A DNA stretch of 64,000 nt from contig OZ231128.1 of NCBI GenBank assembly GCA_965153355.1, positions 37,882,001 through 37,946,000 on the forward strand, read 5' to 3'. The translations under genes were made by a program, and so were the position numbers. The notes beneath the pieces are model-generated. The model made no database searches and had not been told where the DNA came from. It saw only the letters and a program-made list of their open reading frames with translations. The stretch's first letter is position 1, and each line of letters begins with the position of its first letter. This DNA comes from Flaccisagitta enflata (lineage: Eukaryota; Chaetognatha; Sagittoidea; Aphragmophora). Positions 35,241 to 47,576 of this stretch are shown piece after piece.

Positions 35241-36087
35241 ACACTTACTAAGAACTAATACCCCAAGTGGGCACCTAGATTTCACATTTTTTCCCCATGT
35301 TAGCCATTTTTCAAAATTGGGAGTAAATTTTAGAACCCAATTTTTGGGTTTTTTAGCCAAAAAATGACAAATATGCAAGATTTTTTTTTGAGTTTTTTTC
35401 ATTTTTAGGTAAAGAATGTCAACATACATGTCCAAAAAAAATTTCAGACTCATAGCTCAAAAATTCAAAATTTTACTCAAAAAATGAAACATAGCCCTTT
35501 TTCAAAAAGTAGGCCTAGACTTTAAAATGCAATATCTCCGCTTCTACTGAACCGATTTGGCTGAAATTTTGCATGTAAGTAGATAAAAGGCATATCTAAC
35601 TTCTCCTAAAATTTCATGCAAATCGGTTTATGGGTCTAGCGACAGCACGGTTTTGAAATTTTCTTTTGAAAAAAATGCATTTTTTAGATGGGTACACTCA
35701 AAATTTTGACGTGTACCCATCCTGATCTTGTTCAGCACTAAAAACTGACCCTGTATGCAAACTTCCACGCTTTATTCCACAAATGCCGAGATTTTTTTTA
35801 TCTTTTCGTTGAGGTCCTAGACTATAAATCTTATTTGTTACATCTTTACTAAATCTTTCCTAGATCTTTACTAAATTAACAAAAGGAGGAGTGCTCATCA
35901 TAACTGTTTGGAAACAAGGTGAATAATCGAAGATCCTGCGGCTTTTTGAGTTCTGCAGAAGAATTTGGATCTTCCTTTTTCTTATCGGATCAACCGACGG
36001 ACCGACTAGCCGACTTCTAGAGTCGCATAAACGGGACCAAAAAGTGGGTTAATGTTAAAGTAGGGAAGGGAGAGAACCAATTTCTTT

Positions 36088-37613
36088 CCCAGTAGGCGAC
36101 CAAACTCTGGTGGAGTAACATCCTGAACGATCTGCATCATTTCCTGTGCCCAAAGTTGCTGAAAAAATCGCCCTCACCCACTATGTTTGTCATCTATACA
36201 GGACCTAAGAATTTTTGGCTAAAACTCAAGTTTGTCATGTCTCTTAGATCCTCTGAGTCTCATGTTACATGATAAATGCTTTGGTTGTAACAATAAATGA
36301 TAGTTGGTAATGCTGTTTGGTGTAGCTGTGTGCAGAAGACAGTGAAACATGCAAGAATACAGCGGTTGCTGCAAATTGCTGCACTTTGGGTGATTAATTA
36401 CAGCAAGTTCCCGTTGTTTGAGAATTTGATGAAAAATGCAATGCAGAACTTGATTTAAAGGTAATGATTTCAGTGATTGCAGCTTTTATTTTGTGAATTG
36501 ATGCTTGCTCAGGAAATTTTACCTTTTTCAAAGCCCTTACTGCAGCAATAAGCTGCTGAAGCTTCTCTGGTTTACAGCAATGTCCTAATTGTCCTAAAGA
36601 TTTTGAAAATTTGATCAAAAAGAGGATCGAGACCACAATACAGTCGACGTGATGTACTGAATGATCTCAGTTAGAGCTTTGTAACAAATTTCTACTGGGT
36701 ATATTTTACCTTTGTAACAAGCTGCAGCAAGCTGCAGTAAGTGTGCAGAAAGCCGCAGTAAGTTGCAGCAAGCAAGCAAGATCCTCGTGATATTTTACCA
36801 TTCCAGCTCTCATCGCTTTTGAAAATTTGGTCAAAAATCTTATTAAAGTCAGTTTTAACCTGTTGATTGTCTGCTGGAAAACATTTTCTTTTGCTGCAAG
36901 CTGCTGCAAGCTACAGCAAGTTAGCTGCATTGGATATTTTTCCCTTGCTACAGATTGACGCAGGGAAGCATAAGGCAAGCTCTTTGAGACATTTTATTTC
37001 ATAACCTGTGCAGCAAACATACATTAGTACAGGGGCATATACTTCCCCCCCTCCCCAGACACTTACACATTCCTGGGCAATCATAATGGACTGGCAGGCA
37101 ATTGATGGACCGACAAACAGATAGAAAATGCCTTCAACTGAATTTGTAATCAATATAACAAGAACGCTTCCCATCTGTTGGTCCATTTGTTGGCCTCACT
37201 GCTCCTGCCCAAATGATCAAGTGACTTCAATTGCGGCCCCTGCCCTCCCGCACATGACTTGGGTGGCCGTGTATCCACCCTTGTTTGGCTTAAATTACCA
37301 TGTTTCCTGCAGCAATATGCTGTAACTTGCAGCAACTTGCAGCAATTTTGAGTTTTGTTTTATTAATCAATCACCTCTTACATTCCATATCAGCAATCAC
37401 ATAAAAAACACTTGATATTGTTGAAAGTGATCAGGAATTAAAACTTTTTGTGGCGAAAAGCCCTAAAAATGCAGCAATTTTAATGGGAATTTCGACAATT
37501 CACATAGATGAGAAAGATGCTGGATGAGGGTGATTTTTTCAACATTTTTAAGTCCATCTGACGTTTCAGATTGTTGAGAGGGATGTTCCACCAGACTTTG
37601 GTCGCCTACTGGG
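36088..37613. mobile_element. TIR element with CCCAGTAGGCGACC ends
   Basis: The left end CCCAGTAGGCGACCAAACTC, then TGGTGGAGTAACATCC and GAAAAAATCGCCCTCACCCA, recurs inverted at 37515-37613. The interior is rich in GCAGCAAG/CTGCAGCA words. It contains a 3' piece of a hairpin element. No transposase is visible. The roughly 100-bp ends and 1.5-kb length suit a non-autonomous DNA transposon. Confidence 0.75.
37170..37285 (+). mobile_element. Hairpin element, subfamily A, 3' fragment
   Basis: GTTGGTCCATTTGTTGGCC, TCACTGCTCCTGCCC, AGTGACTTCAATTGCGG, CCCTCCCGCACATGACTTGG, GCCGTGTATCCACCCTTG. It is nested inside the CCCAGTAGG element. Confidence 0.7.
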
Positions 37614-38112
37614 TGGTGTATCTCTCTTATTTACCCCTTTGGGGCTCCGCAGTCCCCCTGCTAGTTAAAGCAGCAAAAAAATGTAGTGAGGATAGAATGG
37701 CATTGCATAGGCTTAGGCAGTATACAAAGGATGGAGTGAGTTTGCAACGGAGGCGAAATTCCGATGGAAGCGGGATGTCAGAAATGATTACGCGACGAAT
37801 CCTGACAAAACATTTCCACATTGCGCATCAGACTGTTTTTCTCCATTCAGACCATTTTTTGATGAATTTCTTTTTCCTTCTCACTCCAGTAAATCCATTT
37901 TTTCATTCGTTCGATGTCTTCCTGACTATCTCTAATATTACAGCTTCGCTGTGTTATTCTATTATCCTATCCGATTTAACTGAAAGTAATTTTCAATTGG
38001 ACTATCTTGCCCAAACCCTTATTTGAATAGAAATCAATCCGAATTACCATCAAAACCGTTCAATGGTTCAGAGGCCCTCAGGCAGATTACTGATTAAAAC
38101 TCTTCTGAAACC

Positions 38113-38272
38113 ATAACTTTCGTTCATGTCATGTAACTTTGCCACGTGTTAGCTTCCATTTGATTATTGAATGTCTTTGTACTTTCCAAATTTTCACGCA
38201 AGATTTCGTTCATGTCATGTAACTTTGCTAAGTGTCAGCTTCCATATGATTTATTGAATGTCTTTTTACCTT
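38113..38272. repeat. Direct duplication, unit about 92 bp
   Basis: TTTCGTTCATGTCATGTAAC, TTTGC, then AGCTTCCAT and ATTGAATGTCTTT occur twice, about 92 bp apart, with a few differences. Confidence 0.8.
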
Positions 38273-38503
38273 TTTTTTTCAGATTGTGAAGCAAAATATT
38301 GCGTTATTTCACGAAGAAAACAAGTTATTCTACATTTCTACATTCATCAACGTTTACAAACTCAACATTTCTATTTATTATGGAATTCAAAGAAAACAAC
38401 AAATTAAAAAGAAAGATAAAAGAACGGAAAAAATTTACTTGATTCACTCTTCGAAGGACCACCTCTTGCGATATTCAACGTATTTTTTTTGTTTCTATAA
38501 CTG

Positions 38504-38553
38504 CTTGTCTGTCTGTCTGTGACAGTCTGTCTGTCTCTGTCTCTCCCCCTCTA

Positions 38554-38592
<39 letters not shown>
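38504..38592. repeat. (TCTG)n and (CT)n tracts
   Basis: A short TCTG run followed by about 30 bp of CT. Confidence 0.9.
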
Positions 38593-38595
<3 letters not shown>

Positions 38596-39674
38596 GCCTG
38601 TCGACGTTTAAGAAAATAAGAGTTGAATTAAGAAAATAATTTTGAATTTCTGAAATGCTCTTGAGCCATCGTAGGTATTACCTCTCATCCTCATCCTCAT
38701 CCTCATCCCCTTATTATGAACAAGTTTTTTAAGCGAGCCGATCTGTAAACGCTGGAGGCTAAAAAAGAGCTATTTTGGACTATTTTGGACTGAAATTGCA
38801 ACGCACCCGTTCGCAGTGTGTGTTTCGCCTCTCAATTTTGACGATTGGTTTATTGTGTTTCAAGCAATGACAGAACTTCGAGTAAAATACGCGATTAAAT
38901 CCTAAACAGCGGGAGTAGCAGCAGTAGCCAGCAGCACGGTGCGCGAGCCATCTGTTCTTAAGAAATGACTATGACCATCACAAATGAGTCTGTTGCATTC
39001 AACATTTTGAATCAACTGAGAAAAAAGAATTAAGCATTGCTTTTTTATCTAAAACTTCTTCATACTGATAACGACACTCTGATTAACAATGCACGACGCA
39101 AAAGAGAATGATGCCGATTTGCGCCGCAACCAACCGAAAATGAGCAACGGGGAGGGGGACGGGAATCACGGAACCGATTAAAAAGAGCAAGTTGTAAAAA
39201 AAAAAAACAGCTTCCCATTTCATGCCGTTTTATCCTTTGCCGTTTGGCGGTGTCACTGATAAATCGTAGGTCCTGCCAAAATGATAAACCTCGATGATAA
39301 AACGAGAAAGCAAGACTTAAATATTCAAAATGAGTGAGGCAGTGAAAAACAGGAAGTGAAAAAAAAAGGCGTTAAACGAAAAAAATGACGCAGACCATAA
39401 AACTATAACGAGCCGTTAAAGAAAAAAAGATTGCCGTGAAATATGATATGAGTAGTTGGGAAGAGCTTGAAATGGCTCGGTGGAGGATGAAAAGAAAAAC
39501 GGTTTAAAAAAAGAAGTTAAAATGTGGGGGCAAAAATACAGGGGGTGTCGTACGACCAGGATATGGTCAGCGATTCTCAGTGACAATTTCTCACAAAAAG
39601 ATCTTTGATCTATGGGGATGTCACGGCTGACTTTTTGAACTGATTATTTTATCTTGAAATGAAATGACGTGAGA
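38593..39674. other. Unassigned DNA
   Basis: Unique-looking AT-rich sequence. Contains CCTCATCCTCAT repeats near 38683 and poly-A runs. No gene is recognised. Confidence 0.4.
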
Positions 39675-39811
39675 TTTTTAGTCGTGGACACGCAACTCCA
39701 GAACTTGCCGTGTCGGTCGGTCCGTCAGTCCGTCGATCCGTCGGTCATGTCACGTCACATTTCTGTTTTACGCTCCTGCGCGACTAGAGGGGAGTATATG
39801 CGGCCTGGTTT
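39675..39811 (+). mobile_element. Hairpin element, subfamily C, shortened copy
   Basis: TTTTTAGTCGTGGACACGCA, ACTCCAGAACTTGCCGTGTC, GGTCGGTCCGTCAG zone, CACATTTCTGTTTTACG, CTCCTGCGCGACTAG, GTATATGCGGCCTGG. Both hairpin arms and the 3' word have accumulated changes. Confidence 0.7.
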
Positions 39812-40680
39812 ACATAGCTTTATGCCTCAATATCACAGTGTTTATTCTTTCTAAACCTTTCTGGCTGCTGCCAAAAAGAAATGGGAGGAAGAAGGAGAAG
39901 GAGCAATAAAAGGGGAAGAGACAGAAAAAAATCTGAGAGAGAGACGGTGGAGACAGAGAGAGGAAGATAGATTACAAGTTCAAAGTGGTGCAAAAAGCAA
40001 GTAGTAAAACTCTTAGGCGGAACTTGATTGAAAGCAGTAAAATGAAAAGGAAAAAAAAAAACTTTTAGAGAATTCGTCCATTTTTTTCCATGAGCTGAGA
40101 GCAATGGAAGCGGAGTTTGTGGATCGTAAAGGACGTTCAAGGGGGGCCAAAATACCGAAGGTAATGGTCTACAGTCTGTAGACCATTGACGAGGTACACT
40201 GCACGAGTGCACCGGGGGCATCGACCTCTGTGAATTGTTTTGGTAGAACGATGGTTTCATTTTATTGTTAAGAATGAATGACAATGAAAACTTTGGGGAA
40301 AATTTTGATAACAAAATTCGCAGTACATTGTAGTAGTGATACTCCACCAACTATCCTTCGTGCATTTTTACATGCACAAGTTGGACTTTTCCTTTTGAAT
40401 AAAAAGAATCTGTAAGTTACAGATCATAAATGGTCACCTATGAATACAACCTACAAAATGAGTTATAACAAAGATTGTTGGCCGGACAGGGGGCTGAGTA
40501 ATGGTGTCCTCCCATGTTGCGATCGAAAAAAACCACCTACTATAACTACAATTTAAAAAACAACAATATCAACAGAGTGTGTAGTCGCAACGCAGCGAAC
40601 ACCTCGGTGACATTCCAGCTGCGAACGCCGAAAAATGAGATGAATGAGCACTGAAAATAGTGTCAGTAGTATTCAAAGTG
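39812..40680. other. Unassigned DNA with a small perfect hairpin
   Basis: AATGGTCTACA, GTC, TGTAGACCATT near 40163-40189 is a perfect 11-bp-arm hairpin. Otherwise unrecognised. Confidence 0.4.
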
Positions 40681-40860
40681 CGTGAATGCTTGGTTTGGAG
40701 AGTGTCTTGGTGTCTTTGGAGAGTTACTTGCCAAAATCTTCATCTTCATTGACATCAAGTTGGCTGTGTGTCGCAGAGAAAGCAGGGCTTTTTCAGATTC
40801 AGAGCTATGGTGTATACTCTTTGGCCTTTGCGAAGGTCACATAAAAAATGAAAAAGTTGG

Positions 40861-40861
<1 letters not shown>

Positions 40862-40946
<85 letters not shown>

Positions 40947-40966
40947 CCACAACCACAACCACAACC

Positions 40967-41027
<61 letters not shown>

Positions 41028-41090
41028 AAACAACAACAACAACAACAACAACAACATCAATAACAGTAACAATAACAATAACAATAACAA

Positions 41091-41140
<50 letters not shown>

Positions 41141-41156
41141 ACAACAACAACAACAT
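40862..41156. repeat. (AAC)n tract with ACG, ACC and AAT variants
   Basis: About 295 bp of AAC-type triplets. It gives poly-Thr, poly-Gln or poly-Leu ORFs depending on frame, none credible as a gene by itself. Confidence 0.95.
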
Positions 41157-41371
41157 GACAATAAGAAAAAAGCAACAACAATTTCAGCACAACCTATGGT
41201 CCATTCACTTGCAGCAAATCAACTTTGCAGCACCACCAGTTGCAGCAACAGAGAGACGAAGAAGCAAGACGTGACATCTTCGTCCCCACATCCCTCGTCA
41301 AAAGTACCCACGGGAAAATATGGCAGAGAAAGGAGAAAGAAGAAAATGGAGAAAAGAAAGATAGGCAGAGA

Positions 41372-41542
<171 letters not shown>

Positions 41543-42104
41543 TTGAACAAGAAGGTAAAAACGGACGCTCGAACAGACAAAGTTTAACATTAAAAACATC
41601 GAGTATAGAAACAAATGAACAGACAAAACAGACATGAGTCTAACATTTGAAACATTGAAAATCTGTAAGAGACAAACAAAAAGACAAAACAGTGACACAA
41701 ACAAATGTTTAACACTAAAAACCTGTAGAATAAACAGAGTCAAACGAACAGAAAAAATAGACTTAACATTAATCTTAAGTCTTAAGTCCTAGGTCTAACA
41801 TTGGAAACGTCAATTGTCACGACGTTGTCCCGGTTTTGAACTTTCCCCAGGGGCAAAACACGCGGTATCGGAAAAAACGTAGAAATTTATTGACAGTTGA
41901 GGAAGAAAAAGAGAAGAGAAACGAGGGGGACATAAGGTAAAGACGAAGACAATTCCTAGACGGAAGGCATAATATCGAATGAATGGATGAACATATAGGA
42001 TGAACATTTGGGGGGCAAGAAAAGGAAATAAAATGAAATCTAGAATTGAAAATACTGACTTACACTAGAAAAAGATGATGAAAAAAGATCGGGATCAGGT
42101 TTGG

Positions 42105-42477
<373 letters not shown>

Positions 42478-42579
42478 CCGAATCTCCATTAGAATGTTCA
42501 CCTAATCCTCACTCAACAAACGACACCTCCTCTCTATCCCGATTTAAAACCCTTTGGAATATAAAAAAAAAGCGAAAGA

Positions 42580-42836
42580 GGGCGTGTTTCTAGTGAAGAT
42601 GAAAAACGCGTTTGTTCCTGTGACACTCATGAACACATATTTATGAATTTCACTGTCCCACGAGGGAGTGAGGGAAGTGAGTGAGCGAGCCTGTGAACGG
42701 AGCGAGCGAGCAAAGCCAGCGTAGCGAAGCGGAGCGCTGCGGAGCGAGTGAGCGTAGTGAGCAGTGCGAGCGAACGAACGTAGCGAGCGACCGAGAGGCC
42801 CGTTAAAAACGCGGTTGTCTGACTAGAAACGCACCC
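42580..42836. mobile_element. MITE-like element with GGGYGYGTTTCTAGT ends, copy 2
   Basis: GGGCGTGTTTCTAGTGAAGA, then TGAAAAACGCGTTTGT, at the left. AACGCGGTTGTCTGACTAG, then AAACGCACCC, at the right. The interior has GAGTGAGCGAGCC, GAACGGAGCGAGCGAGC and GCGGAGCGCTGCGGAGCG arrays, an expanded version of copy 1 at 4673-4900. Confidence 0.8.
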
Positions 42837-43140
42837 TTAGAGAGAGGGACTTTCCTATCCAGTTTCCAGGAGTTGGGCGGCCGTGGTTTTCGCCCGCTTT
42901 CCCCGCTTTGCCCGTAGTCGTTAAACGTAGAGCTCAAACGAGCTTCCTGGTCGGATGAACAAAGCTCACATATAAACTCCCTATACTACACCCCAGCCTT
43001 GGGAGTATGAGTCGACACATGCGCCACGATTTAGGTGGGAAGAAATTCAGATCAGATTATAGAAATGAACAAAATTTGGATGAATAAATGAATAAAGGAA
43101 AAAAGGAATATCCGAGTGTTTATTTGAGATATATTACGAC
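42837..43140. other. Unassigned DNA
   Basis: GC-richer sequence without recognised features. Confidence 0.35.
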
Positions 43141-43144
43141 GCAT

Positions 43145-43262
43145 TTCATCATTAATGGCATTTCATAATTAATGGCATTTCATCATTCATTCATTCATCA
43201 TTGTTGCCATGTCGTTAATTTATGGCATTTTAATTTCGTTGATGGATTATTTATTCATAAAA
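43145..43262. repeat. ATGGCATTTCAT-type repeat, copy 1
   Basis: ATGGCATTTCATCATT, GCCATGTCGTTAATTTATGG, TTGATGGATTATTTATTCAT. It aligns with 46840-46920, where the same words form a degenerate array. Confidence 0.65.
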
Positions 43263-43728
43263 GTAACAAAGTATCAACAAAGCAAATTTCTTGCAAATTG
43301 TATTCAAAAAAGAACAGTGTAACCCCGATGCATCGATGGACCAAGACTTTCATCTGCCATAGGCGGAGTTTTATTCTTTACAATATAGAAAAAGATAATT
43401 TGGAAAAAAATCGAAAACGTTTTTCGATTTTTTGAGTTCCGGGTTAGGAAATAATGTTTCCCTTTTTCGCTTGCGCCGATTTGGGGAAGTTGGGGCAGAA
43501 CTAGGCTCGCCCGTGGCTGGGGTTGAAATTGGTACAGGGTGAAAGAGGGCACTTTTTTACACCTTCTGGAAAAAAGCTGGGCACTGTCGGATCAATACTT
43601 TAGGCGCTATGAATTTTTCAATCTTTTTTTATTTTTTCACATTTTCCGCATTTTTTCATAGATTTTTCTTTTTCATCAATCTCAATTTTGGGCCCTATGT
43701 AACAACAAAATGAGTTCAGCAGAGGGCA

Positions 43729-44122
43729 GGAGGGAGGGGAGGGGAGGGAGAGAGGGAGGGAGGGAAGGAGTGAGAGAGAGGGAGGGAGGGAGAGAGGAGG
43801 GAGAGGGAGGGAGGGAGGGAGACGGAGGGAGAGGGAGAGGGGAGAGGGAGGGAGAGAGAGGGGGGAGAGGGAGGGAGAGGGGGAGGGAGAGGGAAGGAGA
43901 CAGAGGTAGAAAGGGAGAGGGAGGGAGGGAGGGAGGGAGCAGGGGAAGGAAAGGGAGAGTGGGAGGGAGGGATGTAGAGAGAGAGGGAGGGAGAGAGGGA
44001 GGGAGGGAGAGAGGGGAGAGTGATGGAGAGAGTAGGAAAGAGAGGGTGAGAGAGGGAAAGAGAGAGAGGGAGAGAGAGAGGGGGAAAGAGAGGGAGGGAG
44101 GGGGAGGGAGAAAAAAAATAAG
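43729..44122. repeat. Long polypurine GGGA/GAGG tract
   Basis: Almost 400 bp of A and G on the plus strand, with GGGAGGGAGGGAG clusters and only scattered T or C. The minus-strand Pro/Ser/Leu ORFs are artefacts. It continues after a short break into (GA)n. Confidence 0.9.
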
Positions 44123-44127
44123 ACATG

Positions 44128-44369
<242 letters not shown>

Positions 44370-44370
<1 letters not shown>

Positions 44371-44452
44371 CGGCGTAGGGCAGGAAAATGGGCAGGGGCG
44401 TCAGGCCCCAATCTGTGTCCGACTCAATACTGTGTCCGACTCGCTATGTAAT
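44370..44452 (+). repeat. CAGCGGYGTAGG repeat, copy next to (CA)n
   Basis: CACAGCGGCGTAGGGCAGG, GGGGCGTCAGG, then CTGTGTCCGACTC twice. The same words in the same order occur on the minus strand at 45400-45495, where they again abut a CA/GT tract. Confidence 0.6.
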
Positions 44453-44474
44453 TGTCTTTATTCACATAACAGTT

Positions 44475-44687
44475 AACAAGGCCGGATACACGGCTACCCC
44501 AGTCGCGTGTGGGTGGGCAGGGGCCATATTTGAGGTCACTCTATCATTTGGGCAGGAGCAGTGAGGCCAAAAACAGCAAAACCCGAAAAAAAGTAAAGTG
44601 TGACGGACGGACGGACGGACGGACCGACAGACGGACCGACGGACCGACAAAGCGGGGTGTAGAGTCGCGTAGCTCGCGACTAAAAAA
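44475..44687 (-). mobile_element. Hairpin element, subfamily A, full copy
   Basis: On the minus strand: TTTTTTAG, GTCGCGAGCTACGCGAC, CTCTACACCCCGCTTTGTC, (GGTCCGTC)n, GTGTGACG/CACACTTTAC junction, GCCTCACTGCTCCTGCCC, GCCCCTGCCCACCC, CACACGCGACTGGGG, GCCGTGTATCCGGCCTTGTT. One loop-side substitution in the 5' arm, otherwise close to the copy at 1732. Confidence 0.85.
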
Positions 44688-44689
44688 GG

Positions 44690-45060
44690 TGGGTTAATAA
44701 CATGTAGTTTAATCATTGCAGGGGAGGGGTGCAGGTATCAGTACAGAGAAAAAGAACATTTGAGATATCACTTGATGGTTTGAATAAAAAAAAATTATGA
44801 AATTTAAAGATAATTAATAAAGAATTATTCAAATATCTTAAAATATTCTGATAATTGAAATGATTTACTAATCTTAGCCTGCGTGCCTCCCCTGCCATAT
44901 TTCCCTGAGGGGAATCTATTTCAATTACATTCATTTCCATTAATTTTTATTGAGTTTTTTTAGCATCTATTTAAGACTGGCTTTGTATCTACAGTGACTT
45001 AATCTGTTACTACTAGTGCTGGCACAATTTCTCAGGGTCAATGGGACAAAACCTTACTTT
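44690..45060. other. Unassigned AT-rich DNA
   Basis: No feature recognised. Confidence 0.35.
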
Positions 45061-45246
45061 CTTTCCCAATTTTTTCTTCTCCCATTTCATTTTTTTTTCT
45101 TTCTCTTTCTTTCAAATTTCTCAGTGTAATTGGGACAAAACAACCTTACTTTTTCCCACTTTCTTTCCTCTCCCATTTCTTTGTTCTTTCTTTCTCTCTT
45201 TCTTTTTTTCTTTCTGTCTTTTTTCTTCTTTTTATCTTTTTTTTTT

Positions 45247-45302
<56 letters not shown>

Positions 45303-45400
45303 TGTCTTTTTTACCCCGTAAAACCTCCTTTTTTTCAGTCCCATTTTTTTCTTTTTTTTCAGCCTCTTTTCCTTTTTTTTTTTTTTTTTTGAACAATTGT
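45060..45400. repeat. Pyrimidine-rich DNA with (CTTT)n
   Basis: TTTCTTTC blocks culminate in a CTTT tract (about 45245-45302). TTCTCAGTGTAATTGGGAC and TTCTCAGGGTCAATGGGAC are a short direct duplication about 85 bp apart at 45030-45137. Confidence 0.8.
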
Positions 45401-45535
45401 ATCAGACTGCTATCTGTGTCCGACTGCCATCTGTGTCCGACTGTAGGGGCGTCAGCTGACGCCCCTGACGCCCCTCCTCCTACACCGCTGCACACACACA
45501 CACATACACACAAACACACACACACACACACAGGC
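45400..45535 (-). repeat. CAGCGGYGTAGG repeat, inverted copy next to (CA)n
   Basis: On the minus strand: GCAGCGGTGTAGGAGG, AGGGGCGTCAGGGGCGTCAG, CTGACGCCCCTAC and two CGGACACAGAT units. GGGGCGTCAGCTGACGCCCC is a perfect 20-bp palindrome inside it. Confidence 0.6.
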
Positions 45536-45750
45536 GCGAGAATGTAATGAGGAGAGAGAAGGAACAGAAAAAACAAAAACAATCTTACGATTTTTTTCCG
45601 GTCGGCGAGAGCCGCCTTTACTGGTATGAAAGGACTAAAAAGATGACATGAGAGGACAAAGATTTCCTGTCCGATTTACAAGATTTTCGTTAGAATTGGG
45701 TTCGTTAAAGCCGGGTGTTGACCTTACATAGGTCTTAAAGAATAAAGAGT

Positions 45751-45936
45751 ATGGCGTACGTGGCGAGTTTGGAAGATCGCACATCACCCAATCCCACACG
45801 AGTTATCCGAGACAGTCCACACTCCCTCTTGTCCGTCATCTACTCTCTCGTCCTCCTCCTTCTTTTCGTGGAGAGTTTAGTGTTGTATTCACGAACGCGT
45901 AAAGACTCATTGCAATGTCTCACCGAATTGGAATGA
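45751..45936 (+). CDS. Small hypothetical ORF with a membrane segment
   Basis: An ATG-started 61-codon frame, MAYVASLEDRTSPNPTRVI onward, has a hydrophobic stretch at about residues 30-47 (IYSLVLLLLFVESLVLY) flanked by charged residues. Composition is protein-like rather than repeat-derived, and it could be a first exon or chance. No homologue is recognised and no splice structure is proposed. Confidence 0.2.
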   Translation: MAYVASLEDRTSPNPTRVIRDSPHSLLSVIYSLVLLLLFVESLVLYSRTRKDSLQCLTELE

Positions 45937-46660
45937 ATTGCGCGTAAATTTCCTCTGATCCTGTCATTGATGCGTTGTGGCTTCTCCATCCCCGAATTCC
46001 TCTCTCTCACTCTCTTTCTTGCTCTCAGTGTGTTTAGACTTCACATCAGCGTTACGTACATTTTATGCGTTTCGCGATTCCAAGGGTTTTTAAACGACGC
46101 TTGCGTGATCATGTGATCACTGGTTTTACACGGACTGATCTTCGGAAGGATTTATTACCAATTGAGATTACAACCAGACTAGCTCTAAACCTCTACAATA
46201 CGAGAGACGATCTAGTCAACATGCCGTGACAAAATCCCTCTCTCGTGTACGCACACACATGATTTTTTTTTCTTTTATGTTTCCATCATGAGGTCCCCAT
46301 AATTCCCGCTTTATATCCACTGGGCAAATAAATATAAAGTAACGCCATCAACTCGTTCATTTCCCCGGTTGAAAGTGTCGCCATTTTGCGTGGCAAGGAA
46401 ATAAACGATGACATGAGAGGATGATGATGATGGTCATGCGTCATATGTGATGATGCGATGATGTGATGCATGATCATCACTGATGATGATGATTCGTCAT
46501 CTGTAATGGTGACTTGTCTCTGATGAAGCGTCACTTTTGATGTATTTCTTTACTGTAGCGCGCGTGTTTTTTTTTTTTTCGTTTTTTTTTTTTTTTTTTT
46601 TTATAGCGTTTTGTTTATTATTGTCTGTGATTTGTAAGTCTTCCTTTTTTGCCGGTGCGA
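45937..46660. other. Unassigned DNA with ATGATG-rich stretch
   Basis: GATGATGATG and TGATGCGATGATG words near 46420-46520 and a T-rich run near 46567-46602. No gene recognised. Confidence 0.4.
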
Positions 46661-47045
46661 CAGTGTTTCATTAATGTTGGCGCATCAATTGAGATTGCCT
46701 TTTATAAACAACGTGATAGCTTCTTGTTTACCAGGGCGTATTATTTGAGATGGCGTGTATCATGTACAACGACGTTACATGTCCGTTGGCAAATCATTTG
46801 TGATGGCATTTCATTTTTGTTGGCGCGTCATTTGTAATGGCATTTCATCATTATTGCCGTGTCGTTAATTGATGGCATTTAAATCTTGTTGATGGATCAT
46901 TTATTTATGGCATTTTTTCTTTTTACTTGGAGGGGTGGCATTTCATTTTTGTTAGCGCGTCATTTGTGATAGCGTTTGTTTTTGTTGGCGCATCATCTGT
47001 GATGGCATTCCAATTTAGTTCGGTTCCGTTTATGATGGCGTGTCA
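46660..47045. repeat. Degenerate GTTGGCGCGTCATTTGTGATGGC minisatellite, period near 40 bp
   Basis: GTGATGGCATTTCATTTTTG and GTTGGCGCGTCATTTG words recur about eight times with many changes. Part of the array matches 43145-43262. Confidence 0.65.
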
Positions 47046-47057
47046 TTACCGACGCTC

Positions 47058-47189
47058 CATTTGGTTCGTTTATGTTTACCTTTATATCTCGCAGTTTGTC
47101 ATTTCGCTGTTTCGTTTTTTCTCCATTTGGTTTGTTTATGTTTACCTTTATATCTCGCAGTTTGTCATTTCGCTGTTTCGTTTTTTCTC
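47058..47189. repeat. Recent tandem duplication, unit 66 bp
   Basis: CTCCATTTGGTTCGTTTATG through TTTCGCTGTTTCGTTTTT is followed at once by a second copy with one or two differences. The near identity implies a recent event. Confidence 0.9.
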
Positions 47190-47334
47190 GCCATTTGAGG
47201 CTTTTTTTCTATCTTTTTACGATTTATGTCATGGTTGGAAATGAGAACATTTGCTCGGTCCTGATTTCTGTGGCTAGAAATGCCGCTGGCTTATATCATA
47301 ATTCATAAGTCGAAGAACAAAACACCTGAGCCCT

Positions 47335-47479
47335 CTGGCCCTCATCACTACCCCTAACCATTCGCATGCCACTATGGTTTGTGTGTACAAAGGGAGGGTC
47401 ACAGAGACTCTCTCTGTGACCCTCCCTTTGTACACACAAACCATAGTGGCATGCGGATGGTTAGGGGTAGTGATAAGGG

Positions 47480-47483
<4 letters not shown>
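47335..47483. repeat. Near-perfect hairpin, 73-bp arms, 3-base loop
   Basis: The left arm (47335-47407) runs from CTGGCCCTCATCACTACCC to GGGAGGGTCACAGAGA. The loop is CTC. The right arm (47411-47483) is its complement with two mismatches. The right arm passes directly into a (GA)n tract. It could be a very compact foldback element, a small-RNA hairpin, a snap-back replication product or an assembly artefact. Confidence 0.9.

Positions 47484-47573
<90 letters not shown>
47483..47573. repeat. (GA)n microsatellite
   Basis: About 90 bp of GA starting at the last base of the hairpin. Confidence 0.95.

Positions 47574-47576
<3 letters not shown>

Noticed and set aside
37571-38026. 151-codon ORF as a host gene
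   Set aside because: It starts inside the inverted end of a transposable element and shows no domain. The composition is unremarkable but unsupported.
40682-41158. 158-codon ORF ending in poly-Thr
   Set aside because: Two thirds is AAC repeat. The first 60 codons have no recognisable domain or start context.
46420-46520. ATGATG-rich stretch as a regulatory site
   Set aside because: Simple-sequence composition explains it. No recognised site pattern.
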